Shown here: positions 22,864 through 34,434 of the stretch, in pieces | How positions within the stretch are numbered: position 1 is the first letter of the stretch | Layout of the letters: each line of letters begins with the position of its first letter | Source: Sphingorhabdus sp. | GTDB lineage: Bacteria > Pseudomonadota > Alphaproteobacteria > Sphingomonadales > Sphingomonadaceae | Assembly (NCBI RefSeq): GCF_029865925.1 | Contig: NZ_JARXAI010000060.1 | Coordinates: 1 to 64,000 of the forward strand | Length of the DNA stretch: 64,000 nt | Direction of reading: 5' to 3' | Notes under the pieces: model-generated | The model's database searches: none | What the model saw: the letters and a program-made list of their open reading frames with translations, nothing else | What the model was told of the DNA's origin: nothing | Position numbers and translations under genes: made by a program

Positions 22864-24129
22864 TTAGAAGTTCTCACGAACCGCCCGTTTTATGCGTTCA
22901 ATCAAACTCGGCATCGCCCCGCCAAGCTGTTCAGCGCGCATATGATAGCCGGATTGAAGCTCAAGACGCTCAGAGGCGGCATAATGAATTAAACCGACCA
23001 GTGTCGAAAATGAGGGGCCAGAATGTGCTTCGGGAATACTGGTTAGTCCGGAAGGACGACCGATGCGCACCGTCCGTCCAAGCGCGCTCTGCATATGTTC
23101 GGCGGCACCCTTAAGCTCGGCACCGCCGCCAGTCAGCACCACCTGATGTCCAGACGGTCCAGAAAATCCTAGCGTCTTCAATGCTTGCGCAACATCGGTT
23201 ACAATGCCGTCGACCCGCTGGCAGACCACTGCGTTTAACTGCGCTTTGGTGATGCGTGGCGCTTGGGTTCCGGGTTCAACGCCATTTTCGTCGGGACCGA
23301 TATCAAGAACTTCCTGATAGTCGCGCGGACTGGTTAAGGCAGAACCGTGAAAGCATTTCAATCGCTCTGCCTGCGCCCGGCGAATACCAAAGGCTGAGGC
23401 GATGTCATCGGTAATGTCCGACGCACCCTTTTGAATGGTCTCAAGCCCAACCAACATTCCGCCGATGAACACCGACACATTGGTGACCGCCGCACCGAAT
23501 TCGACCAACGCAACGCCCAGTTCACGTTCCTCTGATGTCAGACACGCAAGGCCAGTTGCAACCGGTCCAACGACTAGCGATTCTACATCCAAATGTGCCG
23601 CGCGGACGGTCATGTCCATATTCCGAACCGGCGATGGATCAGCAAGGATAACATGAACGTCAACGCCCAAGCGATCGGCATGCAGTCCAATTGGGTTTGC
23701 TACGCCGCCAACCCCATCAAGCGAATATAAGGTCGGTTGAATATGCAGCGCCATTTTGCCGCCGGTTTGGATATTGTCGCGTCCAGCCTGCAGCAGTTCG
23801 CCGATATCTTCTTGTGTAATGCGGTCGCCGCCTAATTCGATTTCTACTGGCGCGAGCATACTATCAAGCCCGCCAGCAGACATGCCAACCCAAACGCGGT
23901 CGATGTTGAGGCCAGCGATCCGCTCCGCTTGTTCGACCGCATGGCGCACAGATAGTTCTGCCTGTTCGACATCAGCGATGCATCCGCGCGTAACACCCCG
24001 ACTTTCGCGCTGTCCTGTACCAAGAACAAGCAATTCGCCACTATCGGTTTGACCCGTAATCAACGCGGAAACCTTCGACGAGCCGATATCGATTGCGGAA
24101 ATCAGCCTTTCAACGCGCGTCGTCTTCAT
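22864..24129 (-). CDS. ftsA: Cell division protein FtsA
   Basis: Actin-like membrane tether for FtsZ (421 residues). It opens with ATP-site phosphate-1 motif AIDIGSSKVSALI. The SHS2/1C domain follows, then the phosphate-2 region VEFGAAVTNVSVF and the adenosine motif VVLTGGGAELKG near residue 340. The C-terminus ends in an amphipathic helix (SLIERIKRAVRENF), the membrane-targeting sequence. The start overlaps the ftsQ stop (ATGA). The 104-base gap to ftsZ is the first non-overlapping junction in the cluster. Confidence 0.97.
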   Translation of the reverse strand: MKTTRVERLISAIDIGSSKVSALITGQTDSGELLVLGTGQRESRGVTRGCIADVEQAELSVRHAVEQAERIAGLNIDRVWVGMSAGGLDSMLAPVEIELGGDRITQEDIGELLQAGRDNIQTGGKMALHIQPTLYSLDGVGGVANPIGLHADRLGVDVHVILADPSPVRNMDMTVRAAHLDVESLVVGPVATGLACLTSEERELGVALVEFGAAVTNVSVFIGGMLVGLETIQKGASDITDDIASAFGIRRAQAERLKCFHGSALTSPRDYQEVLDIGPDENGVEPGTQAPRITKAQLNAVVCQRVDGIVTDVAQALKTLGFSGPSGHQVVLTGGGAELKGAAEHMQSALGRTVRIGRPSGLTSIPEAHSGPSFSTLVGLIHYAASERLELQSGYHMRAEQLGGAMPSLIERIKRAVRENF

Positions 24130-25067
24130 GCTGTTTGTCCACTGGTTTTAGAGCTAACTTCGTTGGTTTCCACTTTTTCCACTTTTTCCGTCTTCTCCAC
24201 TTTGGCGGGTTCCACCTTCTGTGCTTTGCGGAAATAGGCGCGATCTGGATCGCGCAGGTCAAAATGGATCAGGTCGCGACCAAGCAAGCGGTGCACACCA
24301 TCCATGCGCGCAAAATTCAGCAACGCTTTAGCTGCGGCGGCCTCTCCTTCTGGCAGCGCAAGCGTTTCGCCAGTTTCGAACTGAATATCCCACCGACGAT
24401 TGCCGACCCAAGTTGCACCGGAAACTTGTGATTTCAGGGCAGACGCTTTGTCGAGTAACGCACTCAGCGCGACCGTGTGCCGGTTGGCATCATTTCCATT
24501 CAGCATCGGCAAGTCACCGCCCTCACCAGGGTGAATATTTTGCAGAACAATCCCCTCTGCGTCGATTAGCGAATATTTCCCGTTGCGTTGCCAAATGGCG
24601 GTCGGCGTGCGCTCGATAATCTCGACGGCAAGCGTATCAGGCAGCCGCCGTGCAACGCGGGCGTCCTTAATCCAGCCATATTGCAAAAGATCCATGCGCA
24701 CTTTGTCGATATTCACCAACGGCATCGCACGGTCTTTTTCGGCGAGCACGAGTTGGTAGACTTTCAACTGGTCGACCCGTTCCATGCCCGTGACCTCAAT
24801 GCGCTGCACCTGAAAACCAGCTTTTGCGGCAAGTGCGGCATATTGTTGATAGGCAGCGGCGGTCAGTCCAGCATATTGCGCAGCGGCAAAGGCAATCGCA
24901 GCAAGCACCGCAACGATAATCCAAGTACTGACGCGCTGCACTTCCTCTTCGGAAAATGGGAGCATGCGCAATACTTTGTCGACACCCGAAATCTGGGAGA
25001 CCTTCTTCCGCGGGCTGGCCGCAGTTGCTTTGCGCTTTGCTGCTGGCTTGCGTGTCGCACCTGCCAT
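24126..25067 (-). CDS. ftsQ: Cell division protein FtsQ
   Basis: Bitopic division protein (313 residues) that bridges cytoplasmic and periplasmic parts of the divisome. It has a basic cytoplasmic N-terminus (about 45 residues, KRKATAASPRKK), one TM helix (IIVAVLAAIAFAAAQYAGL) and a POTRA domain (VQRIEVTGMERVDQLKVYQLV). The beta domain contains YGWIKDARVARRLPDTLAVEI and WQRNGKYSLIDAEG. The C-terminal tail is a Lys/Val/Glu-rich repeat (KVEPAKVEKTEKVEKVE), which may be disordered. It overlaps ddl by one base (TAATG) and ftsA by four. Confidence 0.95.
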   Translation of the reverse strand: MAGATRKPAAKRKATAASPRKKVSQISGVDKVLRMLPFSEEEVQRVSTWIIVAVLAAIAFAAAQYAGLTAAAYQQYAALAAKAGFQVQRIEVTGMERVDQLKVYQLVLAEKDRAMPLVNIDKVRMDLLQYGWIKDARVARRLPDTLAVEIIERTPTAIWQRNGKYSLIDAEGIVLQNIHPGEGGDLPMLNGNDANRHTVALSALLDKASALKSQVSGATWVGNRRWDIQFETGETLALPEGEAAAAKALLNFARMDGVHRLLGRDLIHFDLRDPDRAYFRKAQKVEPAKVEKTEKVEKVETNEVSSKTSGQTA

Positions 25068-25990
25068 TATGCCAACGCCTCTTTCACAATGATGTCGACC
25101 AGCTGTTCATAGCTGATACCAACATGCCGCGCTTGCTCGGGCACGAGGCTTAACGGTGTCATGCCGGGCTGCGTATTGGTTTCCAGAACGAATATACCGT
25201 CCATACCCGCTTCGTCATCCCAACGAAAATCCGTGCGTGAGGCACCTTTGCAGCCAAGCAATTGATGCGCGCGCAGCGCAGTATCCAGCATATATTGCGC
25301 CACATCATCGGGGATTTCTGCAGGGCAGATATGTTCAGTCAGGCCATCGGTGTATTTCGCGTCAAAGTCGTAAAAGCCGCTCTTTGGCTTCAACTCAGTC
25401 ACGCACAACGCCTTGTCACCCAGCACTGCTACCGTCAGCTCGCGGCCTTTGATGAAAGGTTCTGCCAGCAACCGGTCAAATTCCTGCCACGGCCCTTTGG
25501 CATCACGGGCAATCGGATTGCCATAATTGCTGTCATCCGTGACAATTGCCACGCCAACCGAGCTGCCTTCATTCACGGGCTTAAGCACATAAGGCCGCGG
25601 CAGCGGATCAGCCGCATATAGGCTTTCGCTATCAACCATCGTTCCCTTGGGCATAGGAATTCCGGCAGGCACAAGGCACTGCTTGGTCAGTTCCTTATCA
25701 ATCGCAATAACCGACGTCACCATGCCGCTATGCGTATAAGGGATGCCCATGAGGTCCAACATGCCCTGCACTGTGCCATCCTCACCCGGGACACCATGCA
25801 AGGCATTGAATACGACATCAGGACGAAGGCCAGCCAGCACTTGCGCGACATTGCGGTCCATATCGACGCGGCTAACCTGATATCCGACCTTTTCCAAAGC
25901 ATCGGCGACCCCATTGCCGCTCATCAAGGACACAGGCCGCTCGTTCGACCACCCCCCCATCAACACGGCAACGTGAATGTGCTTACTCAT
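25067..25990 (-). CDS. ddl: D-alanine-D-alanine ligase
   Basis: ATP-grasp ligase that makes the D-Ala-D-Ala dipeptide for peptidoglycan precursors (307 residues, DdlB length). The N-terminal domain has VLMGGWSNERPVSLMSG. Further motifs are FNALHGVPGEDGTVQGMLD, the ATP-grasp Lys in PYVLKPVNEGSSVGV, and the Mg-binding end FVLETNTQPGMTPLSLVPEQA. The Tyr in the omega-loop region (TDGLTEHICPAE) shows no change towards D-Lac specificity. The start overlaps murB (ATGA); the stop overlaps ftsQ. Confidence 0.96.
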   Translation of the reverse strand: MSKHIHVAVLMGGWSNERPVSLMSGNGVADALEKVGYQVSRVDMDRNVAQVLAGLRPDVVFNALHGVPGEDGTVQGMLDLMGIPYTHSGMVTSVIAIDKELTKQCLVPAGIPMPKGTMVDSESLYAADPLPRPYVLKPVNEGSSVGVAIVTDDSNYGNPIARDAKGPWQEFDRLLAEPFIKGRELTVAVLGDKALCVTELKPKSGFYDFDAKYTDGLTEHICPAEIPDDVAQYMLDTALRAHQLLGCKGASRTDFRWDDEAGMDGIFVLETNTQPGMTPLSLVPEQARHVGISYEQLVDIIVKEALA

Positions 25991-26883
25991 TTCGTTTCAC
26001 CCACGCGCTGGATTTCCCATGTTAGTGCCACGCCAGATTGTGCCATTACGCGCGCACGGACTTCTTCGCCAAGCGCCTCAATATCCGCGCTGGTCGCATC
26101 GCCGGTATTAATCAGGAAATTGGTGTGTTTTTCGGACACCCGCGCACCGCCAATCTGAAGCCCGCGGCACCCCGCAGCATCGACCAATTGCCATGCCTTA
26201 TGTCCATCCGGATTTTTGAAGGTCGACCCGCCGGTTTTGGATCGCAATGGCTGCGATGCTTCGCGTGTTGCGCTGATGCGGTCCATCTCGGCTTGAATGG
26301 CTTCCGGTTCCCCGGAACGTCCTTGAAACCGCGCAGCAACCACAATAGCGCCATCAGGCAGTTCGGAATGGCGATAGCTGTAGTGCAGTTCATCCACAGA
26401 CAAGGTCAACAGCGTACCGTCGCGCATAACAATATCGCAATCGCCCAAAATGTCCTTCACCTCGCCGCCATATGCGCCGCCGTTCATGCGAACAAAGCCG
26501 CCGACGGTTCCCGGAATGGAGCGCAGAAACTCAAGACCAGCAATTTTATTGTCACGCGCAGTGGAGGACACCAAAATGCCTGATGCCCCTGCACCGCATT
26601 TCATCGTGACAGCGTCGGTACAAGTGACTTTAGCAAAGGCCTTACCCAAGCGGATAACGACACCCCTGACACCGCCATCTCGGATAATCAGGTTAGATCC
26701 CAAGCCAAGCGCCATGACCGGCGTAGCTTGGTCAAGTTCGCGCAAAAAGGATTGCAGATCGGCGATGTTTTTAGGTTCAAATAGATAATCCGCGCAGCCG
26801 CCAGACTTAAACCAGACCAACGGTGCCAGCGGCGCGGCTTGGGTCAAACGTCCTTGCACCTGCGGCATACACAGCACTGTCAT
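25987..26883 (-). CDS. murB: UDP-N-acetylmuramate dehydrogenase MurB
   Basis: FAD enzyme that reduces enolpyruvyl-UDP-GlcNAc to UDP-MurNAc (298 residues). FAD motifs are [19 protein letters not shown] and [20 protein letters not shown]. The substrate Tyr region is SYRHSEL, the proton-donor Ser lies in GGSTFKNP, and the C-terminal Glu segment is [12 protein letters not shown]. The ORF track runs 23 codons further upstream into murC. ATG at 26883 overlaps the murC stop (ATGA), as do most junctions here, and gives [11 protein letters not shown]. Confidence 0.95.
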   Translation of the reverse strand: MTVLCMPQVQGRLTQAAPLAPLVWFKSGGCADYLFEPKNIADLQSFLRELDQATPVMALGLGSNLIIRDGGVRGVVIRLGKAFAKVTCTDAVTMKCGAGASGILVSSTARDNKIAGLEFLRSIPGTVGGFVRMNGGAYGGEVKDILGDCDIVMRDGTLLTLSVDELHYSYRHSELPDGAIVVAARFQGRSGEPEAIQAEMDRISATREASQPLRSKTGGSTFKNPDGHKAWQLVDAAGCRGLQIGGARVSEKHTNFLINTGDATSADIEALGEEVRARVMAQSGVALTWEIQRVGETK

Positions 26884-28298
26884 CCGCGCGCTGCCTGAAT
26901 TGCGTCGGCAAGGCCAGCCGCCCATTTGGTGATGTCGCCAGCTCCCAAGCACACGACCATGTCATCCGCCTGAACAACTTCGGCCAGTTTGCGTGCCAGG
27001 TCATCGGCGTCGGCCACAGTCGCAACCGAACGATGCCCGCGCGCCTTTATGCCATGCACCAGCGCATCTGCATCTATGCCGTCAATCGGACCCTCGCCAG
27101 CTGCATAGACGGGTGAGATGAACACCATGTCGGCATCATTAAAGGCCTGTTGGAAATCATCCATATGGTCGCGCAGCCGGGTGAAACGGTGCGGCTGTGC
27201 CACGGCAATGACTCGGCCCTGCACACCTTCACGTGCAGCCGACAGCACCGCGCGGATTTCGACGGGATGGTGGCCGTAATCATCGATGATTGTAACGACC
27301 CCACCGTCAAGGACAACTTCGCCAACCTTGCTAAAGCGGCGCTTAACCCCACCGAATTTGTCAAAGCCATGCGCAACATCTGCGTCACTCATTCCCATTT
27401 CAAGGCCAACGGCGACCGCAGCCAGCGCGTTCTGGACATTGTGGCGCCCCGGCATGGGAAGCTGAATACCCTCTATCGTCCTCTGCGATCCATCGCGTGC
27501 GCGAACGACCACATCAAAACGGTTACCGCCCGGGTTCGGGGTGACATTTTCGCCGCGGATATCGGCCTGCCCCGAAAAGCCATAAGTGATAATCCGACGG
27601 TCGCGGATCTTGGGCAAAATCGCCTGTACTTCGGGATGGTCGAGACACATGATCGCCGCGCCATAAAAGGGGACGTTTTCGACAAATTCGACAAACGCCT
27701 TTTTGATCGCGTCGAAATCGCCATAATGGTCCAGATGTTCGGGATCGATGTTGGTGACGACCGCCAGCGTGCCGTCAAGCCGCAAGAAGCTGCCATCGCT
27801 CTCATCGGCTTCAACCACCATCCAGTCACTTGCCCCAAGGCGCGCGTTGGAACCATAGCTATTAATGATTCCGCCGTTGATGACCGTCGGGTCAATGCCG
27901 CCATGGTCAAGCATCGCGGCGATCAACGATGTCGTGGTCGTCTTTCCATGCGTGCCCGCCACAGCAACGGTATTTTTCAGCCGCATCAATTCGGCGAGCA
28001 TTTCAGCGCGGCGTACCAAGGGTATCCGCCGTTCCAAAGCTGCATCGCGCTCGGGGTTACCTTCCTTGACGGCAGTCGACGTTACAACGACTGTCGCCTC
28101 GCCCAAATTGTCCGCACTGTGGCCGATCATAACCTTGATGCCGCGTTGGCGTAGGCCATCAATGACATAGCTGTCCGCAATGTCGCTTCCCTGCACGTTA
28201 TAGCCAAGATTATGCATGACTTCAGCAATGCCTGACATCCCTATGCCGCCGATGCCGACGAAATGGACAATGCCAATATCGGTAGGAACACCCTTCAC
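26880..28298 (-). CDS. murC: UDP-N-acetylmuramate-L-alanine ligase MurC
   Basis: Adds L-Ala to UDP-MurNAc (472 residues), the first Mur ligase step. The Rossmann N-domain has [21 protein letters not shown]. The ATP P-loop is [18 protein letters not shown], followed by EADESDGSF and the C-domain [19 protein letters not shown]. The start codon is GTG and overlaps murG's stop (GTGA); this is the only start that gives the normal MurC N-terminus. Confidence 0.97.
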   Translation of the reverse strand: MKGVPTDIGIVHFVGIGGIGMSGIAEVMHNLGYNVQGSDIADSYVIDGLRQRGIKVMIGHSADNLGEATVVVTSTAVKEGNPERDAALERRIPLVRRAEMLAELMRLKNTVAVAGTHGKTTTTSLIAAMLDHGGIDPTVINGGIINSYGSNARLGASDWMVVEADESDGSFLRLDGTLAVVTNIDPEHLDHYGDFDAIKKAFVEFVENVPFYGAAIMCLDHPEVQAILPKIRDRRIITYGFSGQADIRGENVTPNPGGNRFDVVVRARDGSQRTIEGIQLPMPGRHNVQNALAAVAVGLEMGMSDADVAHGFDKFGGVKRRFSKVGEVVLDGGVVTIIDDYGHHPVEIRAVLSAAREGVQGRVIAVAQPHRFTRLRDHMDDFQQAFNDADMVFISPVYAAGEGPIDGIDADALVHGIKARGHRSVATVADADDLARKLAEVVQADDMVVCLGAGDITKWAAGLADAIQAARG

Positions 28299-29476
28299 GC
28301 TGCGTTCTCTTTGGCAAGTGCAGGGGACGAACTGAAAGCGCCCCTGTGTTCGGATGGGGACGTTATATGATGCATGATTGGGGCGCGGCCAAAAGACTCG
28401 ACAAGGTCGGCAAGTTCGGCAACCGCATTTGGCCTGCCACAGTTTTTTGCTGCCTTCGCTGCATTTTCCAGCGCACCGGGCTCAAGCGCAATTTTCTCGA
28501 TCTGCTTGGCCAACTCTACCGCGGTGAATGCTGGCTGCGCGATGGCGCGGGCGCCGCCTGCTTGGACCATTTCCTTAACATTATAGCTTTGGTGGTCATC
28601 GGTTGCGCTTGGTAGCGGTACCAATATCGCGGGCCGTCCAGCGCAGGTCAGTTCGGCTATCGTCGACGCCCCTGCCCGCGATATCACCATATGCGCCCAG
28701 CCAAGTCGTTCAGGCAGGTCAGGCAAATAGGTCGCGAGTTCGGCCGGAATGCCGTGGGCGACATATGCTGCGCGTACAGCCTCAATGTCTTCGGCGCGGC
28801 ACTGCTGCGTTACCTGCAACCGACGCCGCAAGTTTAGCGGCAGTTGGGAAAGGCCATCGGGCACAACGTCAGAAAGCACGGTTGCGCCTTGGCTTCCGCC
28901 CGTCACAAGCACGCGGAAAATATCCGCGTCCAAAAGCGAGGAATAGGGTTTGTCGCGCAGGGCAAGCACCTCTTCGCGGATCGGGTTGCCGACAAGATGC
29001 ACCTTGCCTGCGTATCGCAGAGAAAGGCGCAGCACTTCGGGATAGGATGTGGCAATGGCATTCACGTGCCGCGCGGTGAAGCGGTTGACGCGCCCAAGCA
29101 CGGCATTTTGTTCGTGAATAATCGCTGGAATTTTCTCGGCAAAGGCACCCAGAAGCGCTGGGAATGCCGGGTATCCGCCAAAACCAACAACAGCGCTTGG
29201 TTCAAATTTTTCGTATAAGCGGCGCGCCATCTTGCGGCCTTGGGCAATCGCCAGGATCCCCGGAAACCAGCTACTGGGTTTTTTGGTGATCCGGCCAGCG
29301 GGCAGAAAATGGGTTGCCATCTTGTCTGGGCAGCCCGGAATTTTTGCGCCGCGCGCGTCGGTGATTAAAGCTACATGATGTCCGCGGTTTATCAGTTCTT
29401 GCCCCAAGGCAAAGGCAGGGATCAGATGCCCCCCGGTTCCGCCAGCGGCCAATACATAATGCCGAGATATGGTCAT
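28295..29476 (-). CDS. murG: Lipid II synthase MurG
   Basis: GT-B glycosyltransferase that adds GlcNAc to lipid I at the inner face of the membrane (393 residues). The N-terminal G-loop is [20 protein letters not shown], the second G-loop is [16 protein letters not shown], and the UDP-GlcNAc site is [24 protein letters not shown]. The C-terminus has an extra tail of about 30 residues beyond the usual end ([19 protein letters not shown]), which looks disordered. It overlaps ftsW upstream and murC downstream by 4 bases each. Confidence 0.96.
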   Translation of the reverse strand: MTISRHYVLAAGGTGGHLIPAFALGQELINRGHHVALITDARGAKIPGCPDKMATHFLPAGRITKKPSSWFPGILAIAQGRKMARRLYEKFEPSAVVGFGGYPAFPALLGAFAEKIPAIIHEQNAVLGRVNRFTARHVNAIATSYPEVLRLSLRYAGKVHLVGNPIREEVLALRDKPYSSLLDADIFRVLVTGGSQGATVLSDVVPDGLSQLPLNLRRRLQVTQQCRAEDIEAVRAAYVAHGIPAELATYLPDLPERLGWAHMVISRAGASTIAELTCAGRPAILVPLPSATDDHQSYNVKEMVQAGGARAIAQPAFTAVELAKQIEKIALEPGALENAAKAAKNCGRPNAVAELADLVESFGRAPIMHHITSPSEHRGAFSSSPALAKENAA

Positions 29477-30693
29477 GGTCGTTGTCCCTTCACCATATAC
29501 AGCGACCGGTCAAGATACGGGTTTCGCTTCGTCAGTGCGAGTATGAGACCGCATGTGATCGAAAGCGCAACTATGGATGATCCGCCATAGCTAATGAAGG
29601 GCAAAGTCATGCCCTTAGAGGGAAAGACGCCTAGGTTAACCGCAATGTTAATCATCGCCTGCCCGCAAAACTGCGCGCCCAGCGCCGTAACCGCCAGCAC
29701 TACAAACTGGTCCTTTTCATCCAACAGGCGAATGATGATGCGCACCAGTATGGCAAAGTACAGTATGGCGATGACCATGCAGGCAAGCAGACCGAATTCT
29801 TCGCCAATCACGGAGAAGATGTAGTCGGTATGCCCCTCAGGCAAAGAATATTTCTTGACCCCAAGTCCTGGGCCAAGGCCAATAAAGCCCCCATTGATTA
29901 ATGTCGCCAGCGCCATCTTGTCATGGGTTAGGCCCTCAGTCCCAAAAATCCAGGCATCGATGCGCTGCGTTGCAACCGGGTAATAATTATAGGCCAGCAC
30001 GATGAATATGATGCCGCTGATGATAAGGCCCCAAAGACGGCTTGCAGGAACGCCAGCGACCATCATCAATGCAAACCATGTGCCCATGAACAATATCGTC
30101 TGGCCAAGGTCGGGTTGCATCAAAAGCAAGATACAGACAGCTGCGGTGACAATGCTGCTGATAATCAAGACTGGCAGAGTCGGGTCTTTCAACCGCCAGC
30201 TGATAATCCATGCCATCGTAACGGCAAAAAAGGGCTTTAGAAATTCCGATGGCTGAAGCCCCGCAAAACCAGGGCCAATCCAGCGGCGCGATCCATTCAC
30301 CTCGCGCCCTAATACGGGCACGAGCACAAGCAGCACGAACACAATGCAGAAACCATAAACGGCAATGCGTCGGGCCTTTTCGCGCGGACACATCGAGATA
30401 AACAGCATGATCGGCACGCCAACAATCACCCACATCAGCTGCCGATAAAAGAAATACAGCGAGGATAACTGTGATGTCGAAGCCGATAGCCGCTGCGCAC
30501 CGGCGGGCGATGCCGCCGCAACCGCAAGCAAGCCAATCGCAATCAACACCATCATCAACGACAACAACACGCGGTCAAGTTCCCAGAACCAGACGCCCAG
30601 CGGCGAACGGTCACCACGGCCCAAACGGTTGGCAAAGCCAATCTTGCCCGTCTTTGCCGCCAATACCCACGGAACATCTTTGCCGTCGCTCAT
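29473..30693 (-). CDS. ftsW: SEDS peptidoglycan glycosyltransferase FtsW
   Basis: Septal peptidoglycan polymerase of the SEDS family with about ten TM helices (406 residues). It works with FtsI, encoded earlier in this operon. SEDS motifs are NGSRRWIGPGFAGLQPSEFLKP, the catalytic-loop region GLGPGLGVKKYSLPEGHTDYIF and the C-terminal ISYGGSSIVALSITCGLIL. The cytoplasmic N-terminus is about 35 residues and basic, longer than in E. coli. It overlaps murD and murG by 4 bases. Confidence 0.96.
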   Translation of the reverse strand: MSDGKDVPWVLAAKTGKIGFANRLGRGDRSPLGVWFWELDRVLLSLMMVLIAIGLLAVAAASPAGAQRLSASTSQLSSLYFFYRQLMWVIVGVPIMLFISMCPREKARRIAVYGFCIVFVLLVLVPVLGREVNGSRRWIGPGFAGLQPSEFLKPFFAVTMAWIISWRLKDPTLPVLIISSIVTAAVCILLLMQPDLGQTILFMGTWFALMMVAGVPASRLWGLIISGIIFIVLAYNYYPVATQRIDAWIFGTEGLTHDKMALATLINGGFIGLGPGLGVKKYSLPEGHTDYIFSVIGEEFGLLACMVIAILYFAILVRIIIRLLDEKDQFVVLAVTALGAQFCGQAMINIAVNLGVFPSKGMTLPFISYGGSSIVALSITCGLILALTKRNPYLDRSLYMVKGQRP

Positions 30694-31979
30694 AACGCTT
30701 CCACAATTGCGCGGAATGCGTCGCCGCGCGCTTCAAAATCCTTGAACTGGTCAAAGGACGCGCACGCGGGTGAGAGCATGATAACGTCACCGGGTTGCGC
30801 CTGTGCCGCCGCCGAGTGCACCGCAGTGCCCATCATCTCGCTGCGTTCTACTGGCAAATGGGGGGACAGCAGTTCGTAAAACAGCGGCCCTGCCTCCCCA
30901 ATGGTGTAAGCCTTTACAACATGGCCGAAATTGGGAATGCATTCGTCAAGATTGTCGGTTTTCGGCAAGCCGCCGACGATCCAGTGCACGCGCGGATATG
31001 CCGCCAACGCAGGCGCGGTGGACGCACCATTGGTCGCCTTGCTGTCGTTGATGAACAACACGCCGTTCCGTTCGGCAACAACCTCCATGCGGTGGGCAAG
31101 ACCCTTAAAGGTCCGCATGGCAGGTCGCCATTGCGCTTCGGTCACGCCAAGCGATTCTACGATGGCGATGGCCACTGCTATATTTTGAAGGTTATGTGGC
31201 CCTTGCAGCGACGGCCATTCTTCTTGACCGTTGACCGACTGTGGATCCGCCAAATGCACAAACTCCGCCCCGCGCCGGGTAAGCACGTCGCGATAGACCC
31301 GCTCGGTATCGGCGTCGCCTTTGCCAAAGACCGACGTTTCATGCCCCGTCTGCATTTCGAAAAGCCGCGCTTTCGACGCCATATACCCCTCATAGCCGTC
31401 ATAACGGTCAAGATGGTCAGGCGACAGGTTGATGAGCACCGCAGCGTCGCAGGCGAGCATATGTGTAATGTCGATCTGGTAGCTTGAAAGCTCAAGCACA
31501 TACACGCCGCCTGAGGGCAATGGCGCTTGCGACAATATTGGCAGCCCGATGTTACCACCCATGCGCACCGGCAGCCCTGCGCTTTCCAACACATGATGCA
31601 CAAGTGCCGTCGTGGTAGATTTACCGTTAGTTCCGGTAATGCCGACCACGCGGTGCGGCGGCAAGTTGGGCCGCGCCATCGCAAACAATTCCATGTCACC
31701 AATCAGCGGCAGGCCCTCTTCCTTTGCCTTTTCAGCGATGGGATGACGGTTGATTGGTACGCCGGGTGATACCACAATCGCGTCATAACCGGACAGGTCA
31801 CTCAGCAACGGGTCAGCAATCGTCGCGATGTCAGCGACTTTGGCGCGTGCGGCTTCATCATTGTCCCACGCCAATATCTGCGCGCCACCTGCCACGAGAG
31901 AACGTGCCGCGGACAGACCGGAGCGCGCAAGCCCCAATATAGCGTACTTCCGGTCTTTAAAGGCAGGGGTAGTAATCAT
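30690..31979 (-). CDS. murD: UDP-N-acetylmuramoyl-L-alanine-D-glutamate ligase MurD
   Basis: Adds D-Glu to UDP-MurNAc-L-Ala (429 residues). The N-domain is [20 protein letters not shown]. The ATP P-loop is [21 protein letters not shown]. Mur ligase central motifs include [30 protein letters not shown], and the C-domain has [20 protein letters not shown] and [19 protein letters not shown]. It sits between mraY and ftsW with 4-base overlaps at both ends. Confidence 0.96.
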   Translation of the reverse strand: MITTPAFKDRKYAILGLARSGLSAARSLVAGGAQILAWDNDEAARAKVADIATIADPLLSDLSGYDAIVVSPGVPINRHPIAEKAKEEGLPLIGDMELFAMARPNLPPHRVVGITGTNGKSTTTALVHHVLESAGLPVRMGGNIGLPILSQAPLPSGGVYVLELSSYQIDITHMLACDAAVLINLSPDHLDRYDGYEGYMASKARLFEMQTGHETSVFGKGDADTERVYRDVLTRRGAEFVHLADPQSVNGQEEWPSLQGPHNLQNIAVAIAIVESLGVTEAQWRPAMRTFKGLAHRMEVVAERNGVLFINDSKATNGASTAPALAAYPRVHWIVGGLPKTDNLDECIPNFGHVVKAYTIGEAGPLFYELLSPHLPVERSEMMGTAVHSAAAQAQPGDVIMLSPACASFDQFKDFEARGDAFRAIVEAL

Positions 31980-33046
31980 CTGAGCTTAAGGGTTGATAGC
32001 CCTGCAAGCGCCAATACGAAAGCCACAATCCAGAACCGAATGACAACGGTCGGCTCAGACCAGCCAAGCTGTTCAAAATGGTGGTGAATCGGCGCCATGC
32101 GGAAAATGCGCTTTCCGGTCCGCTTGAACCAGAACACCTGAATGATGACCGAAAGCGCCTCAATAACGAAAAGTCCGCCGATGATGGCAAGAACAAATTC
32201 ATGATGCGCCACAACGGCAATCGCCCCCAGCGTTCCGCCCAAAGCAAGGCTTCCAGTATCGCCCATGAAAACAGACGCAGGCGGGGCGTTGAACCACAAA
32301 AAGGCAAGGCCGGCGCCGACAATCGCGCCACATAGCATGGCGAGGTCCCCTGCCCCCAAAAAGAACGGAATACCCAGATATGCTGCATATTTGGCATTGC
32401 CGACCATGTAGACGATCAACATAAATGCAATGGAGGCAATGATGACGGGCATTGTCGCAAGGCCATCAAGGCCGTCGGTCAAGTTTACCGCATTGCCGAA
32501 TGAAACAATCACAAACGCACCAAAAGGCACATACCACCAGCCCAAGTCGATCACGGGGCCGTTAACAAACGGCAGATACAAATTGCCACCTGATTGCGCG
32601 ACAATCAGCGATACCGCAACGCCCGCAATCGCAAACTCCCACAACAAGCGGACTTTGCCAGATACGCCCTTGTGGCTGCGTTTCTTGACCTTGTCATAAT
32701 CATCGAGAAATCCAACGGTGCCGAAGCCTACGGTCACAAGCAAACAGGCCCAGACGTAAACATTCTTCAAATCCATCCACAACAGCATGGAAATGCCGAC
32801 CGATACCAATATCATCAGCCCGCCCATTGTTGGGGTGCCCACTTTTGCAAGATGCGATTGCGGCCCATCACTTCGGATGGGCTGGCCCTTGCCTTGGCGC
32901 ACGCGCAGCATGCTAATGAAGCGTGGTCCGATAAGCAGGCCGATAACAAGAGCGGTTGCAACCGCAGCTCCGGAGCGGAAGCTTAGATAGCGAATAAGGT
33001 TAAGTATCCCAGGAAAACCCAGATATTCAGCCAAAACATAAAGCAT
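31976..33046 (-). CDS. mraY: Phospho-N-acetylmuramoyl-pentapeptide transferase MraY
   Basis: Integral membrane enzyme (356 residues, ten TM) that transfers phospho-MurNAc-pentapeptide to undecaprenyl phosphate, giving lipid I. Signature motifs are [32 protein letters not shown], the Mg-binding [10 protein letters not shown] and the histidine motif [14 protein letters not shown]. The track extends 44 codons into murF. ATG at 33046 shares one base with the murF stop (TGATG) and gives the standard [10 protein letters not shown] start. Confidence 0.97.
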   Translation of the reverse strand: MLYVLAEYLGFPGILNLIRYLSFRSGAAVATALVIGLLIGPRFISMLRVRQGKGQPIRSDGPQSHLAKVGTPTMGGLMILVSVGISMLLWMDLKNVYVWACLLVTVGFGTVGFLDDYDKVKKRSHKGVSGKVRLLWEFAIAGVAVSLIVAQSGGNLYLPFVNGPVIDLGWWYVPFGAFVIVSFGNAVNLTDGLDGLATMPVIIASIAFMLIVYMVGNAKYAAYLGIPFFLGAGDLAMLCGAIVGAGLAFLWFNAPPASVFMGDTGSLALGGTLGAIAVVAHHEFVLAIIGGLFVIEALSVIIQVFWFKRTGKRIFRMAPIHHHFEQLGWSEPTVVIRFWIVAFVLALAGLSTLKLR

Positions 33047-34434
33047 CAGTTTTTCCCACCCGTCAGCGCGCTGACGATGGTGGAAAGTCCCATACTGTTG
33101 GAACCTTTGACCAAAATCGTGTCCGATGCGCAAAGATATTGTTGCAGAAGGGCGAGTGCCTCCTGCGCGGTCGCGCAATGCGCGAATTCCTTCGGTCCCT
33201 CAACCCCTGCTTTCAACTCATCAGCAAGAATTGTCATCTCTTTGCCGACAAGGATAGCAAAATCGACCTTTGCGGCAGCCAAGGGTGCTGCAAGGGCGCG
33301 GTGATAATCATCGCCTTTGTCGCCAAGTTCTTTCATGGATCCCAGCACAGCAATGCGCCGTCCGCCGCCCGACAAGCCCAATTGGCCGATAGTCGCGGCC
33401 ATTGAGGCAGGGTTGGCGTTGTAACTTTCATCGATCAGATGGGCGGCGCCTCCGGCAATCGCAACGTCGTGCCGCGCACCGCGTCCGGCAAGGCCACCCA
33501 TTTCCGCCATTGCAAGACCAGCAGAGGCAAGATCGCCACCCGCTGCCAACACTGCGGCCAAAACCGCCATGCTGTTGCCGATCCAGTGCTGCCCGGGTTG
33601 AGACAGGTTGAAAGACAACATTGCGTCGCACACCTTGGCCGTAATCAGCGTGCTATTATGCACGCTATCCAAATGGTTGATCACGCGGACATCTGCATCC
33701 GCGCTGAAGCCAAAGGACAATATGGCGTTGGTGTGCTGCTCTGCTGCTGCGCGCAAACGCGGATAATGGACATTGTCGGCAGGCAATATCGCCGTGCCGC
33801 CTTCGACCAAGCCTTCGAAGATTTCGGCTTTGGCGTCGGCAATACCGCTTTCGTCCTTGAAGAATTCGATATGTGCAGGTGCAATGGTGGTTATGATGGC
33901 AACATCGGGCCTGACGATATGGCTAAGCGCGCGCATTTCACCAGCGTGGTTCATGCCCATTTCGAAAACGCCGAAGTCGCAATCCGCTGGCATCCGCGCA
34001 AGGCTCAACGGCACGCCTACATGGTTGTTATAGCTTTTGACCGAACGGTGCGCCCGCCCGCGTGAGCAGCGATCAAGCGCGGCAAACAACGCCTCCTTCG
34101 TCCCTGTCTTACCGGCAGAACCGGTAACCCCAATGATTTTCGCCTTAGTCCGCGCGCGTGACGCATGACCAAGCGCCTCAAGCGCTTGCATCGTGTCTGC
34201 CACAAGGATGTGTGGGTACGGAACGGGCTGCGACACAATCGCGCCCGCTGCACCATTGGCAAAGGCCTTGTCTACGAACAGATGCCCGTCGGTCTCTGCA
34301 CCCTTCAACGCCAGAAAGAGGTCGCCTTTGCCGATTTCACGGGAATCAAACGCAACGCCCGTAACGTTAAAATGCCCCGAAGCTGTCCCGCCAGTTGCCG
34401 CCAGCAACTCCTCAAATGTCCATAACACGGTCAT
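33046..34434 (-). CDS. murF: UDP-MurNAc-tripeptide-D-Ala-D-Ala ligase MurF
   Basis: Adds D-Ala-D-Ala to UDP-MurNAc-tripeptide (462 residues). The N-domain has [19 protein letters not shown]. The ATP P-loop is [18 protein letters not shown], then [20 protein letters not shown] and the C-domain [18 protein letters not shown]. Here it takes substrate from MurE and Ddl, both encoded in this operon. I choose ATG at 34434, overlapping the murE stop (ATGA), over the track's start three codons earlier. Confidence 0.96.
   Translation of the reverse strand: MTVLWTFEELLAATGGTASGHFNVTGVAFDSREIGKGDLFLALKGAETDGHLFVDKAFANGAAGAIVSQPVPYPHILVADTMQALEALGHASRARTKAKIIGVTGSAGKTGTKEALFAALDRCSRGRAHRSVKSYNNHVGVPLSLARMPADCDFGVFEMGMNHAGEMRALSHIVRPDVAIITTIAPAHIEFFKDESGIADAKAEIFEGLVEGGTAILPADNVHYPRLRAAAEQHTNAILSFGFSADADVRVINHLDSVHNSTLITAKVCDAMLSFNLSQPGQHWIGNSMAVLAAVLAAGGDLASAGLAMAEMGGLAGRGARHDVAIAGGAAHLIDESYNANPASMAATIGQLGLSGGGRRIAVLGSMKELGDKGDDYHRALAAPLAAAKVDFAILVGKEMTILADELKAGVEGPKEFAHCATAQEALALLQQYLCASDTILVKGSNSMGLSTIVSALTGGKN

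Noticed and set aside
27150-28154. 334-codon plus-strand ORF
   Set aside because: Antisense to murC, which has all its motifs.
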